DNA of 13,205 nucleotides from Gordonibacter sp036659115 (GCF_036659115.1 NZ_JAVXDF010000068.1), one strand, 5' to 3'; shown: positions 1 through 6,544, numbered from the stretch's first letter. Numbers and translations: made by a program. Notes: generated by a model not told the origin, from the letters alone.

Positions 1-17
1 GGCGTACCGCCTTCGCC

Positions 18-23
18 TATAAT
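18..23 (+). promoter_or_regulatory. Putative -10 box of tadA, possibly for a leaderless mRNA
   Basis: A perfect TATAAT lies seven bases before the ATG at 31. Counting from the -10 box, transcription would begin at about base 30, so the mRNA would start essentially at the start codon. No Shine-Dalgarno-like run precedes that ATG, which fits leaderless translation, common in actinobacteria. The -35 region lies outside the window. Inference from spacing only. Confidence 0.45.
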
Positions 24-30
24 GATCCCC

Positions 31-522
31 ATGAACGATGAAGACTACATGCGCTTGGCGCTGGAAGAGGCGCGACGAGCGGCTGATCTGGGCGAGGTTC
101 CCATCGGGGCTGTGGTCGTGTATGAGCCCATCGATCCAGCCACGCGGCGCCCGATGGCTGATCCCTGCGTTATCGCGCAGGCGTGCAACCTGCGCGAGAC
201 GACGCGCGATCCTGCGGGGCATGCGGAATTTCTGGCCATGAAGCAGGCGGCAGTGGAGCTTGAGGCCTGGCGGTTGACGGGCTGTACCGTGTACGTGACG
301 CTGGAGCCGTGCATCATGTGCGCGGGTTTGATGCACCAGGCCCGTATCGACCGTTGCGTGTACGGCGCGCCCGATCCGAAAGCCGGCGCCCTGGGCACGC
401 TCTATCGAATCAATGAGGACGAGCGCCTCAACCATTCGTTCGAGGCAGTGCCTGGTGTGTTGGGCGACGAGTGCTCCGGATTGCTGCGCGACTTTTTCGC
501 GAGCAGGCGGAAGAAGAAGTAG
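31..522 (+). CDS. tadA: tRNA-specific adenosine deaminase TadA
   Basis: Cytoplasmic zinc enzyme that deaminates adenosine 34 of tRNA-Arg(ACG) to inosine for wobble decoding. The 163-residue product has the full deaminase signature: H64-A65-E66 (zinc ligand His and proton-shuttle Glu) and PCIMC with C94 and C97 as the other zinc ligands. The C-terminal part (GAPDPKAGALGTL, then a late DECSGLLRDFF segment and a basic tail) is typical of TadA rather than of cytidine or guanine deaminases. I chose ATG 31 because the in-frame ATG at 22 overlaps a TATAAT box. Between GAVVV and HAE there are about 12 more residues than in E. coli TadA as I recall it, placed in a beta-hairpin turn rich in Pro and Arg. 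ispE follows after 19 bases, probably co-transcribed. Confidence 0.93.
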   Translation: MNDEDYMRLALEEARRAADLGEVPIGAVVVYEPIDPATRRPMADPCVIAQACNLRETTRDPAGHAEFLAMKQAAVELEAWRLTGCTVYVTLEPCIMCAGLMHQARIDRCVYGAPDPKAGALGTLYRINEDERLNHSFEAVPGVLGDECSGLLRDFFASRRKKK

Positions 523-530
523 AAAGAAGC

Positions 531-537
531 AAGGGAG
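531..537 (+). promoter_or_regulatory. Ribosome binding site fixing the ispE start
   Basis: AAGGGAG sits four bases before ATG 542. It decides the ispE start against the much longer open frame that begins inside tadA at 413. Confidence 0.7.
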
Positions 538-541
538 ACCC

Positions 542-1543
542 ATGGCGGCAACCAAGTCAGAAAACACAGTCGATCTTTTTGCTGAAGCACGTTCGGCTCA
601 GATAAAGGACCAACTGGGCCGACCCGCTTCCGGCACCGTGAAAGTGGTCGCACCAGCCAAGGTGAACCTGTTCTTGGGTATTGGCCCACGACGTGCCGAC
701 GGGTACCACGATGCCGTGAACATCATGCACGCGGTGAACCTGCATGACGTGCTCTATATGCAGGTGAAGGAAGGTTTAGGCGAAGAGCAAGGGCTGACCG
801 TGCAGGTGCGTACCTCGGCTCGCGAGGGATTGGCCCCCTTGGACGTGCCTCCTCAGGACAACCTGGTTTATCGCGCTATCATGCGGTTGGCCGAACGGCT
901 CGGGCGCACCCAGCGCGAGACGATCGAAGTGCATCTCGAAAAGCATATCCCAGCCCAAGCGGGGCTGGGCGGCGGTTCGTCGGATGCTGCGGCTGCATTG
1001 GTGGGCGCAGCGCGCCTGTGGGACGTCCCCGACGATCATCCGGCGCTTGAGGAAGTGGCTCGCAGCCTCGGTAGCGATGTGGCGTTTTTCCTGCATGGAG
1101 GGTGCGCTTGCTTTGGGGGAGCAGGCGAGCTTTTCGAGCAGGCACTTGCTCCGATGAAAAAGCAGCTTGTGCTGATCAAACCCGATGAAGGCGTGTCTAC
1201 CGCTGCTGCCTACCGTGCATTCGACGAATGTCCGCAGCTTGTCGATGCGGCACTCGAACAAACGGCTCGCCAAGCTGCGCAGGCGCAGGAGGTGCCGCTG
1301 TTCAACAACTTAGCCCCTGCGGCCGAACGCCTCCTTCCCCTTCTGGCTGACGTGCGCGTATGGACCTGCGCTCAGCCAGGGGTGGAAGACGTACTGCTCT
1401 GCGGCAGTGGCTCGACCACCTTTGCGGTATGCGTTGACTTCGATGCTGCTTGCCGCCTGTCGGCATCTGCGCGTCAACGTGGTTGGTGGGCGCGTACGAC
1501 GGCGTTCGGCTCGGTCAAGGCCGCCGTTATGTCCCGTGGGTAG
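542..1543 (+). CDS. ispE: 4-diphosphocytidyl-2-C-methyl-D-erythritol kinase IspE
   Basis: ATP-dependent GHMP kinase of the MEP (non-mevalonate) isoprenoid pathway; it phosphorylates the 2-hydroxyl of CDP-methylerythritol in the cytoplasm. The 333-residue product shows the expected motifs in order: PAKVNLFL at residues 38-45 with RADGYH following (substrate site), the GHMP ATP-binding loop GLGGGSSDAAA starting at residue 141, GSDVAFF, and a C-terminal LCGSGSTTFAV glycine motif. The start at ATG 542 is supported by AAGGGAG at 531-537. Compared with E. coli IspE, where the PAK motif comes within the first ten residues, there is an N-terminal extension of about 30 polar residues of unknown role. 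It lies 19 bases after tadA and the two are probably one transcript. No clear terminator follows the stop; the next 106 bases hold the lemA promoter. Confidence 0.93.
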   Translation: MAATKSENTVDLFAEARSAQIKDQLGRPASGTVKVVAPAKVNLFLGIGPRRADGYHDAVNIMHAVNLHDVLYMQVKEGLGEEQGLTVQVRTSAREGLAPLDVPPQDNLVYRAIMRLAERLGRTQRETIEVHLEKHIPAQAGLGGGSSDAAAALVGAARLWDVPDDHPALEEVARSLGSDVAFFLHGGCACFGGAGELFEQALAPMKKQLVLIKPDEGVSTAAAYRAFDECPQLVDAALEQTARQAAQAQEVPLFNNLAPAAERLLPLLADVRVWTCAQPGVEDVLLCGSGSTTFAVCVDFDAACRLSASARQRGWWARTTAFGSVKAAVMSRG

Positions 1544-1615
1544 GACGCTGTTGCAATGATCGGGATTTACGTGCAAACTTGTTACCTGTGGCGTTCCCTG
1601 TATCGCGCTACACGA

Positions 1616-1624
1616 TGGTAGAAT
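1616..1624 (+). promoter_or_regulatory. Putative extended -10 promoter of lemA
   Basis: TGGTAGAAT is an extended -10 element (TGn plus TAGAAT) 25 bases before the lemA ATG. No convincing -35 hexamer is seen at the right distance, as is usual for extended -10 promoters. The same TGG-plus-hexamer arrangement precedes the EAL gene at 8692. Confidence 0.45.
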
Positions 1625-1649
1625 AGATCAAACCGAGCAAAGGAGAACC

Positions 1650-2204
1650 ATGAATATCGCTCTTATTATCGTACTGGTCGTCGTGGTTGTGCTGGTTGTT
1701 GCGGCCATCGCCCTGTACAACAATCTTGTTAAACTGCGCAACATGGTGGACAACGCGTGGGCTCAGATCGACGTGCAGCTGCAACGCCGCATCGATCTTA
1801 TCCCGAACCTCGTGGAAACTGTGAAAGGTTACGCCGCCCATGAAAGCGGCACGCTGGAAGCGGTCACCCAGGCACGTACAGCCGTGATGAACGCTTCGAC
1901 ACCCCAGGATAAGATGGCCGCCGACAACATTCTCACCGGCACCCTCAAAAGTCTGTTCGCCGTTTCGGAAGCCTATCCTGACCTGAAGGCCAGCACGAAC
2001 TTCCAGCAGCTGCAAACCGAGCTGGCGAACACCGAGGACAAGATTAGCTACATGCGCCAAAGCTACAACGACATGGTAATGAAGTTCAACACGGCTATCC
2101 AGACGTTCCCGGCGGTGCTGTTCGCGGGCATGATGGGCTTTACGCAGCGTGAGAGCTTCGATGCCGTGGCGGGTGCCGAGACTGCACCGCAGGTTCAGTT
2201 CTAG
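1650..2204 (+). CDS. lemA: LemA family membrane protein
   Basis: A 184-residue LemA-fold protein. Residues 3-24 form one N-terminal hydrophobic helix of Ile, Val and Leu, and the rest is a mostly helical soluble domain. The family signature is clear: YNNLVKLRNMVDNAWAQIDV, then the RRIDLIPNLVETVKGYA segment, a TxARTAV stretch, a Q-rich LQTELANTEDKI helix and a C-terminal FPAVLFAGMMGF motif. An AAAGGAG ribosome site precedes ATG 1650. The biochemical role of LemA proteins is not established. They are often encoded next to DUF2207 or TPM-domain proteins, and a DUF2207 gene is indeed present at 6545, but 4.3 kb away. Assignment to family is secure; the function is not. Confidence 0.93.
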   Translation: MNIALIIVLVVVVVLVVAAIALYNNLVKLRNMVDNAWAQIDVQLQRRIDLIPNLVETVKGYAAHESGTLEAVTQARTAVMNASTPQDKMAADNILTGTLKSLFAVSEAYPDLKASTNFQQLQTELANTEDKISYMRQSYNDMVMKFNTAIQTFPAVLFAGMMGFTQRESFDAVAGAETAPQVQF

Positions 2205-2266
2205 CACATGATGGTAACAAACGGTGCATAAGGCAGATACTGCTGAGTTCGATGAGCGCTGTGGTG

Positions 2267-2292
2267 AAGCGTCCGAAGCCGGGCGCTTTCAT
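2267..2292 (+). terminator. Weak candidate terminator after lemA
   Basis: An 8-bp hairpin with arms AAGCGTCC (2267-2274) and GGGCGCTT (2281-2288), one G-T pair and a six-base loop, followed by only a short TTT tract. It could end or attenuate lemA transcription; it may equally be read through into the small gene at 2397. Confidence 0.35.
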
Positions 2293-2396
2293 CGGCTGCG
2301 CCGGAGTCTCTCAGCGTGTGCTGCTTGCGGATGGCGCCGATTTGATAGGACAAACCTCACAAACCGAACAGGCCGGCTAAGGGAGGGGGACAGACG

Positions 2397-2774
2397 ATGG
2401 TAGCGAGACTTTCCCGCATAGTTCCGCTGCTCATCGTGCTTGCCGTTATTGCTGGCATTGTATATCTGGTTGCGGCGTGGCGTTACTCGCCGAATCGGGC
2501 CAAGGAGATACTCATCAGGCTGTTCACGTGGCTGACCGGCATCATCTCGGGATTCTTCGGGCTCGCAAGCGCCTATGCTCTCATCGAGCGCAATATCGCG
2601 GTGCTCGAGTTGACGGCAACGTTTCTCGGTGCAGCGCTTGTTGCGCTGCTGGTAACACGCATTTGCCGCGCCGTGTTTGTGCGGAACCATCCCCAGTATA
2701 AGAAAAAGCCGGAAAAAGCGACACCGGTAGACAATCGCCCAAGACGGCCGTTCACGCCGCCTTGGAAGCGGTAA
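2397..2774 (+). CDS. Small three-helix membrane protein of unknown function
   Basis: I do not recognise this 125-residue protein. It has three predicted membrane helices, at about residues 9-28, 42-64 and 69-90, and a basic, Pro-rich cytoplasmic-type C-terminal tail of about 30 residues (KKKPEKATP, then PRRPFTPPWKR). There are no Cys pairs, heme motifs or catalytic signatures. The start at ATG 2397 is well supported by an AGGGAGGGGG ribosome site at 2380-2389. It lies 192 bases after lemA on the same strand and ends just before a strong hairpin, so it could be the last gene of a lemA transcript or stand alone. Good ribosome site, hydrophobic pattern and a terminator-like hairpin directly after the stop argue that it is real. 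Confidence 0.75.
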   Translation: MVARLSRIVPLLIVLAVIAGIVYLVAAWRYSPNRAKEILIRLFTWLTGIISGFFGLASAYALIERNIAVLELTATFLGAALVALLVTRICRAVFVRNHPQYKKKPEKATPVDNRPRRPFTPPWKR

Positions 2775-2785
2775 CGAAGGTGCTG

Positions 2786-2819
2786 CGAAGAGAGCCGACC
2801 TTGGGGCCGGCTCTCTTCG
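2786..2819. terminator. Hairpin between convergent genes, probable bidirectional terminator
   Basis: Two perfect 12-base arms, CGAAGAGAGCCG (2786-2797) and CGGCTCTCTTCG (2808-2819), surround a ten-base loop. It lies between the convergent ends of the small membrane protein gene (stop at 2774) and the flavoprotein gene (stop at 2854). Neither side has a T-run, so it is not a textbook intrinsic terminator, but its position strongly suggests a termination or transcript-end-protecting role in both directions. Confidence 0.6.
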
Positions 2820-2853
2820 TGAAGGGGGAAGTGCGCTAATCGGGGAGGAATGG

Positions 2854-4668
2854 TCAGGCGACGAAATCGGCAGCGTTGTTGCCGGCGACACGGCCGAACG
2901 TGTATATGTCCGCCATGGAGGTGGAGCCGAGGCGGTTTGTTCCCATCTTGTGTCCGGCCACCTCGCCTGCGGCGAATAATCCAGGAATGGGGGTGCCGGA
3001 AGCGTCGAGCACCTCGGCCTTGGGGTTGATGTGCAGGCCGCCCATCGTATAGTGCACGGCAGGCTTGTATGCGACTACGTAGTATGGCGGCGTGCTAATC
3101 TTGGACATTTTGCCACGGTAGTTGAATTCGGTATCTTTACCTGCGTCCACGTAGCTGTTCCAGGTGTCGACGGTTTTCTTAAGCTCGGCGGCATCAATGC
3201 CGAACGGCTCGCAAACCTCTTCGAGGGTATCGGCTTTTACGCAAAGCTTACGCGACGAAAGGTTCTCGAACTCGTCTATATGGATGTCCACAACCTTCGT
3301 GTCATCGGCTGCTTTCTGGTCCCATATCTCGTAGGCCATTTCACCGGTCTGCGCGAGGATAGCCTTCGACAGTACATCGCGACGACCGAGTTCTTCCACA
3401 AAGCGCTTGCCTTCTTTGTTGAACATGATGGTGCGCTCGTCGAGGCGCATATCGTCCAGATAAATCAGTGCACCGTTGTCCACGTCGCAGATGGGATACG
3501 TTTGGATAAGGTCCATGTCGATAAGCTCGGCACCGATCTTCGAGGCCATGTCGAGACCGTCGCCCTGGGCACCCACCGAGTCGGTTGAGTTGAACTGCTC
3601 GCCGAAGTCGGGGTTCGCCTTGGCACGCATTTCGACGTTCGCGCCGAAGCCTCCGCAGGCCATCACGACCGCCTTGCAGGTGAACGACAACTCGTCGCCC
3701 GTTACGGTATTGGTGGCCTTAACGCCGCCAATACGGCCGTCCGCGCCTTTAACTAATTCGGTTGCCTTCGTGTTGTCGATAAGCGTGATGTTGTCGACGG
3801 TTTTTGCACGCGTGGTAAGCTTGGTGGTCATGGCGTTGCCAATGTGCCCCGTGGGGATGATTGAGCGCTTGACGGAATGGCCGCCGAAGAACAGCAGGTC
3901 GTGCTCCCACGATACCCCGCCCTCGAACGTGAGCCACTGGGCCGCATCGAATACCCCATTGGCAATGACGTTCACCAACTCCGGATCGCCGCGATAGTCG
4001 CCGCCCTTCAGCATATCCTCGGCAAGTGTTGCTGGGCTGTCTGCAATGCCGAGATTGCTCTGAATCCAGTTGCTTGGAACAGCCATCTCGCCGCCGGAGA
4101 GTGCCGTCGAGCCACCGAATACCCCCAGCTTCTCCATAAGCAGGACTTTCTTACTCTTGTTTGCAGCACTAATGGCGGCGGTGAACCCAGCCCCTCCCGT
4201 GCCGATAACGATGACATCGTAGGTTGTTTCAAGATTTTCCGGCGCAGGCTGCAGGGCCTTGTCGCGCTTCTTCCATTCAGACGACTTCTCGCCGGCAGAA
4301 TCAAGTGCTTCAGACACGGCCCCGAGGAAAGCCATGCTAGAGAGCGTAGCTCCCGTGACGGTATCTACGTTGAGCGTCTGGTTGTCTACGATAAGTTTGG
4401 ACAGCTTGTCCATGCAGGTGTCGCCTAGGCCGGAGGTTTCGCGTGACTTAACCACGTCGATGCGCTCTATTTTGCCTCCATTGGTAACTACTTCTATCTG
4501 AATGTTGCCGTGCTTGCCCATGCCCGAGCCCATGGTTGCGATGCTGGCATCGCTGGGTGCCTGAGATGACGATGCTTTGCCCGAAGGTGCGCATCCTGTA
4601 AGCGACAGGGCACCTGCCGCCGTGGCGATGGCCGATCCAGTAAGAAACTGCCTACGTGAAATTCCCAT
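2854..4668 (-). CDS. Tat-exported FMN/FAD flavoprotein reductase, fumarate/urocanate reductase-like lipoprotein
   Basis: A 604-residue extracytoplasmic reductase. The N-terminus carries a Tat signal (SRRQFLT, R5-R6) ending in a lipobox LTGC with Cys26, so it is probably a lipoprotein. Residues 50-125 form an FMN-binding domain with D102-T-V-T-G-A-T108, the motif for covalent FMN attachment by ApbE. The FAD_binding_2 domain begins with GTGGAG at 156-161 and ends with a GLFAAGEVAG motif near 564-572. Catalytic-site landmarks of the fumarate reductase family remain: R430 in GRRD, H539 in HYTMGG and R579 in TNRLG. The residue aligning with the fumarate-binding His of the QAHP motif appears to be Tyr391 (QTYP), as in urocanate reductase, so the substrate is probably not fumarate. 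There is no heme domain. The strong AAGGAGG ribosome site fixes the start. It lies divergent from the membrane LuxR gene, its likely regulator. Confidence 0.88.
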   Translation of the reverse strand: MGISRRQFLTGSAIATAAGALSLTGCAPSGKASSSQAPSDASIATMGSGMGKHGNIQIEVVTNGGKIERIDVVKSRETSGLGDTCMDKLSKLIVDNQTLNVDTVTGATLSSMAFLGAVSEALDSAGEKSSEWKKRDKALQPAPENLETTYDVIVIGTGGAGFTAAISAANKSKKVLLMEKLGVFGGSTALSGGEMAVPSNWIQSNLGIADSPATLAEDMLKGGDYRGDPELVNVIANGVFDAAQWLTFEGGVSWEHDLLFFGGHSVKRSIIPTGHIGNAMTTKLTTRAKTVDNITLIDNTKATELVKGADGRIGGVKATNTVTGDELSFTCKAVVMACGGFGANVEMRAKANPDFGEQFNSTDSVGAQGDGLDMASKIGAELIDMDLIQTYPICDVDNGALIYLDDMRLDERTIMFNKEGKRFVEELGRRDVLSKAILAQTGEMAYEIWDQKAADDTKVVDIHIDEFENLSSRKLCVKADTLEEVCEPFGIDAAELKKTVDTWNSYVDAGKDTEFNYRGKMSKISTPPYYVVAYKPAVHYTMGGLHINPKAEVLDASGTPIPGLFAAGEVAGHKMGTNRLGSTSMADIYTFGRVAGNNAADFVA

Positions 4669-4775
4669 AACTTTCCTCCTTTTTCAGATGGTCCCGAGGG
4701 TCTCCCTTGCCCGCTGTCCGGCGTTGTGAAAGAAAGCCGCATAGGGTGGCTTCGCTGCCGAAGGGGAACGAGTCA

Positions 4776-4803
4776 AACATAGCACCACCGTCTCAGGGTT
4801 CAA
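4776..4803 (-). promoter_or_regulatory. Putative promoter of the flavoprotein reductase gene
   Basis: On the minus strand TTGAAC (4803-4798) is followed after 16 bases by TATGTT (4781-4776). Transcription would start near 4769, giving a leader of about 100 bases to the ATG at 4668. The -35 box coincides with one arm of the inverted repeat at 4798-4822. Confidence 0.4.
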
Positions 4804-4822
4804 CCGTTTGCCGAGGTTAAAC
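4798..4822. promoter_or_regulatory. Candidate operator between the reductase and LuxR genes
   Basis: An imperfect inverted repeat, GTTCAACC (4798-4805) and GGTTAAAC (4815-4822), with 7 of 8 positions matching and a nine-base spacer. It overlaps the predicted -35 box of the reductase promoter and lies upstream of the luxR promoter, which is where a LuxR-type protein or a competing repressor could bind. Evidence is sequence symmetry and position only. Confidence 0.35.
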
Positions 4823-4845
4823 TTGTAACCCAGCCTTGAAAACCC

Positions 4846-4875
4846 TTGGTTTGCCCTACTGTTTGGGGCTATTAT
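4846..4875 (+). promoter_or_regulatory. Putative promoter of the membrane LuxR gene
   Basis: TTGGTT (4846-4851) and TATTAT (4870-4875) are separated by 18 bases; a second TATTAT overlaps at 4873-4878. The implied start near 4882 gives a leader of about 80 bases. The rest of the 292-base divergent region shows no ORF or RNA gene that I can support. Confidence 0.35.
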
Positions 4876-4960
4876 TATTGCGAAGGTAGTAGGGGCCTAT
4901 GACGGCGGCGCTGCCCAAGGGGAGGTAGTGAACTAGGTAGGATTAGGGGGAGTGGGTTGC

Positions 4961-6373
4961 GTGGTTGAAGGTTTCCTCGCACGTTGGAAAGGCATATTCT
5001 CGCGCATTGGGGCCATGCCTGTTGCGTTTTTGGGCGTCGGATTGTATCGCGCGTGGCTGGCCATATTTTTTCGGTTTGATGCGTTTCCGGGAATGGGATT
5101 TGCCGATTACGCATTGTTTGAGGGAGCTATCGGCGTGTCCTCACTTGCTATTGCACTTTGCGCCTGTCGCATAGCGCCGCTTTGGTCGAACCGCCGCATA
5201 ATCCGGGCGACTGCTGTGTTTATGACAGGTGGGTCTGCGCTGTGTGTCTTTGTTTGCTTTGTGGTTGAATCTGAGGTGCTGAAATGGGCGGGGCTTATAG
5301 CTGCGGGTGTAGGGCTGGGGTTTCTCATCCTCATGTGGACCGAATTTTACGGGACGCTTAATCCTTTGCGCGTTGCGGTATACCATGCGGCGGGCATATT
5401 TTTCGGGGAGCTGATTATCTGGCTGTTCACGGGGCTGGAGGCAGTGTACCTTGCCACTCTGTCTGTTGTGTTGCCGCTTATGTCCCTAGCCTGGATGCGT
5501 CGATCCATGCGGCATATTCCCGATGTCGATTTGCCACGTAAGATGGCGAAAGTCGATCGGGGGGCCGTGCCGTGGAAGCCTATCCTGCTGATGGCAGTAT
5601 GCACCTTCGCGACGGGGTTCGGCGTGTTACCCGATCAGCCAATTATTGCCGGGAATATCGTGGGCACGCTACTGGTGACGGCGTTTGTGTTTTTCGGCGT
5701 GCTGTCTGCATCCAAGTGGTTCAACTTCGACACTATCTATCAACTGGCGTTTCCCCTGATGACTATAGGATTGCTGCTTATTGCACCCTCACTTTCCATA
5801 GGTCCCCAGGTTGCTGCGGGGTGCTATGATGCGGGCTATACGATGCTTTCTATGTTCATCATGATTATCCTTAGCAATATAACCTATCGATTCGGTATTA
5901 GCGCTGCATGGCTCAACGGCATAGAGCGCGGCATTCGCTATCTCATGGAGATGGCGGGCTGGGTGCTATTTGCGGTGGGCGGAACGTATTTGACAACGGC
6001 TCAAAACGATACGTTGCATTTTGGTATCACGGCCGCCGTAGTGGTAGCGTTCGTGATGATATTCGCCACCGAAAAGCGCTTATCGGCGAAATGGGGCATC
6101 AACCTGCATGCCTCGGACAAGGCCGAAGGCGACGATGTGTTTTCTCCTGGTTTATTGGCCATGCGTGTGTCGGACTTATCGAAGGAGCATCACTTGAGTC
6201 CTCGGGAAGAAGAAGTGCTGCAACTTATGGCGCGCAAGGAGTCCCTCGCAGAAATCGAGGCAAATCTGTTTGTTGCACAGGGAACGGTAAAAGCGCACAT
6301 CAGCCGCATCTATCGGAAGCTTGGCGTACACAGCAAAGAGGAATTGTATGGGGTGTTGGGGGTGGAAGAATAG
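4961..6373 (+). CDS. Membrane-bound LuxR-family regulator with about 12 transmembrane helices
   Basis: A 470-residue protein. About 12 hydrophobic segments fill residues 18 to about 380, followed by a short linker and a C-terminal LuxR/GerE helix-turn-helix at 412-470 (LSPREEEVLQLMA, then VAQGTVKAHISRIYRKLGV). The plan is an MFS-like membrane sensor with a cytoplasmic DNA-binding tail, with no receiver or kinase partner nearby. GTG 4961 is preferred because GGGGGAG at 4946-4952 lies eight bases before it; in-frame GTG 4952 overlaps that site. It is divergent from the flavoprotein reductase, as recalled for many reductase/LuxR pairs in Eggerthellaceae, so it probably senses the substrate or redox state and controls the reductase. 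Codons look richer in A/T (ttt, att, tta) than those of tadA or ispE. Its 3' end lies 16 bases from a convergent tRNA gene, with no terminator between them. Confidence 0.9.
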   Translation: MVEGFLARWKGIFSRIGAMPVAFLGVGLYRAWLAIFFRFDAFPGMGFADYALFEGAIGVSSLAIALCACRIAPLWSNRRIIRATAVFMTGGSALCVFVCFVVESEVLKWAGLIAAGVGLGFLILMWTEFYGTLNPLRVAVYHAAGIFFGELIIWLFTGLEAVYLATLSVVLPLMSLAWMRRSMRHIPDVDLPRKMAKVDRGAVPWKPILLMAVCTFATGFGVLPDQPIIAGNIVGTLLVTAFVFFGVLSASKWFNFDTIYQLAFPLMTIGLLLIAPSLSIGPQVAAGCYDAGYTMLSMFIMIILSNITYRFGISAAWLNGIERGIRYLMEMAGWVLFAVGGTYLTTAQNDTLHFGITAAVVVAFVMIFATEKRLSAKWGINLHASDKAEGDDVFSPGLLAMRVSDLSKEHHLSPREEEVLQLMARKESLAEIEANLFVAQGTVKAHISRIYRKLGVHSKEELYGVLGVEE

Positions 6374-6389
6374 GGGTTCACCAAATCGA

Positions 6390-6480
6390 TGGCGGAGAAG
6401 TAGGGATTCGAACCCTAGATGCCCTTGTGGGGCATACTCACTTAGCAGGCGAGCACCTTCGGCCTCTCGGTCACTTCTCC
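6390..6480 (-). tRNA. tRNA-Ser, anticodon GCT
   Basis: On the minus strand the cloverleaf closes fully. The acceptor GGAGAAG pairs with CTTCTCC, the D-stem is ACC/GGT, and the anticodon stem CTCGC/GTGAG holds the loop CTGCTAA with anticodon GCT (bases 6444-6446), reading AGC and AGU. A long class II variable arm (ATGCCC/GGGCAT) and the T-arm TAGGG-TTCGAAT-CCCTA follow. The discriminator is G and CCA is encoded (6390-6392). The long variable arm plus GCT anticodon make the serine identity firm. Confidence 0.97.
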
Positions 6481-6484
6481 GCGC

Positions 6485-6533
6485 TATAATAGGTGCGGTT
6501 CGCTATGATACCGTGACCTTTCCGAACTTGCAA
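6485..6533. promoter_or_regulatory. Overlapping divergent promoters for tRNA-Ser (-) and the DUF2207 gene (+)
   Basis: On the minus strand TTGCAA (6533-6528) and TATCAT (6510-6505) are 17 bases apart and would start the tRNA transcript near 6498, about 18 bases before the mature 5' end. On the plus strand a perfect TATAAT at 6485-6490 would start the DUF2207 mRNA near 6497, with a TATGAT at 6504-6509 as an alternative; neither has a good -35 box. The two promoters share 64 bases and may compete. Confidence 0.45.
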
Positions 6534-6544
6534 GGAGCATAAAC

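Noticed and set aside
505..522. Sequence resembling the tRNA-Ser 3' end (GGCGGAAGAAG...), possible attachment site
   Set aside because: Similarity is short and interrupted, and lies in the Arg/Lys-rich end of tadA; no integrase or real direct repeat of the tRNA end is present.
413..541. Open frame extending ispE upstream into tadA
   Set aside because: It overlaps the tadA end in another frame; the ribosome site at 531-537 and homology place the start at 542.
1608..2207. 199-codon minus-strand frame opposite lemA
   Set aside because: Antisense shadow of a clear lemA gene; composition is His/Val/Gln-biased and matches no family.
2289..2891. 200-codon minus-strand frame over the small membrane protein gene
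   Set aside because: It overlaps the flavoprotein end and the terminator hairpin, is rich in Arg, Pro and Ser, and has no ribosome site or domain.
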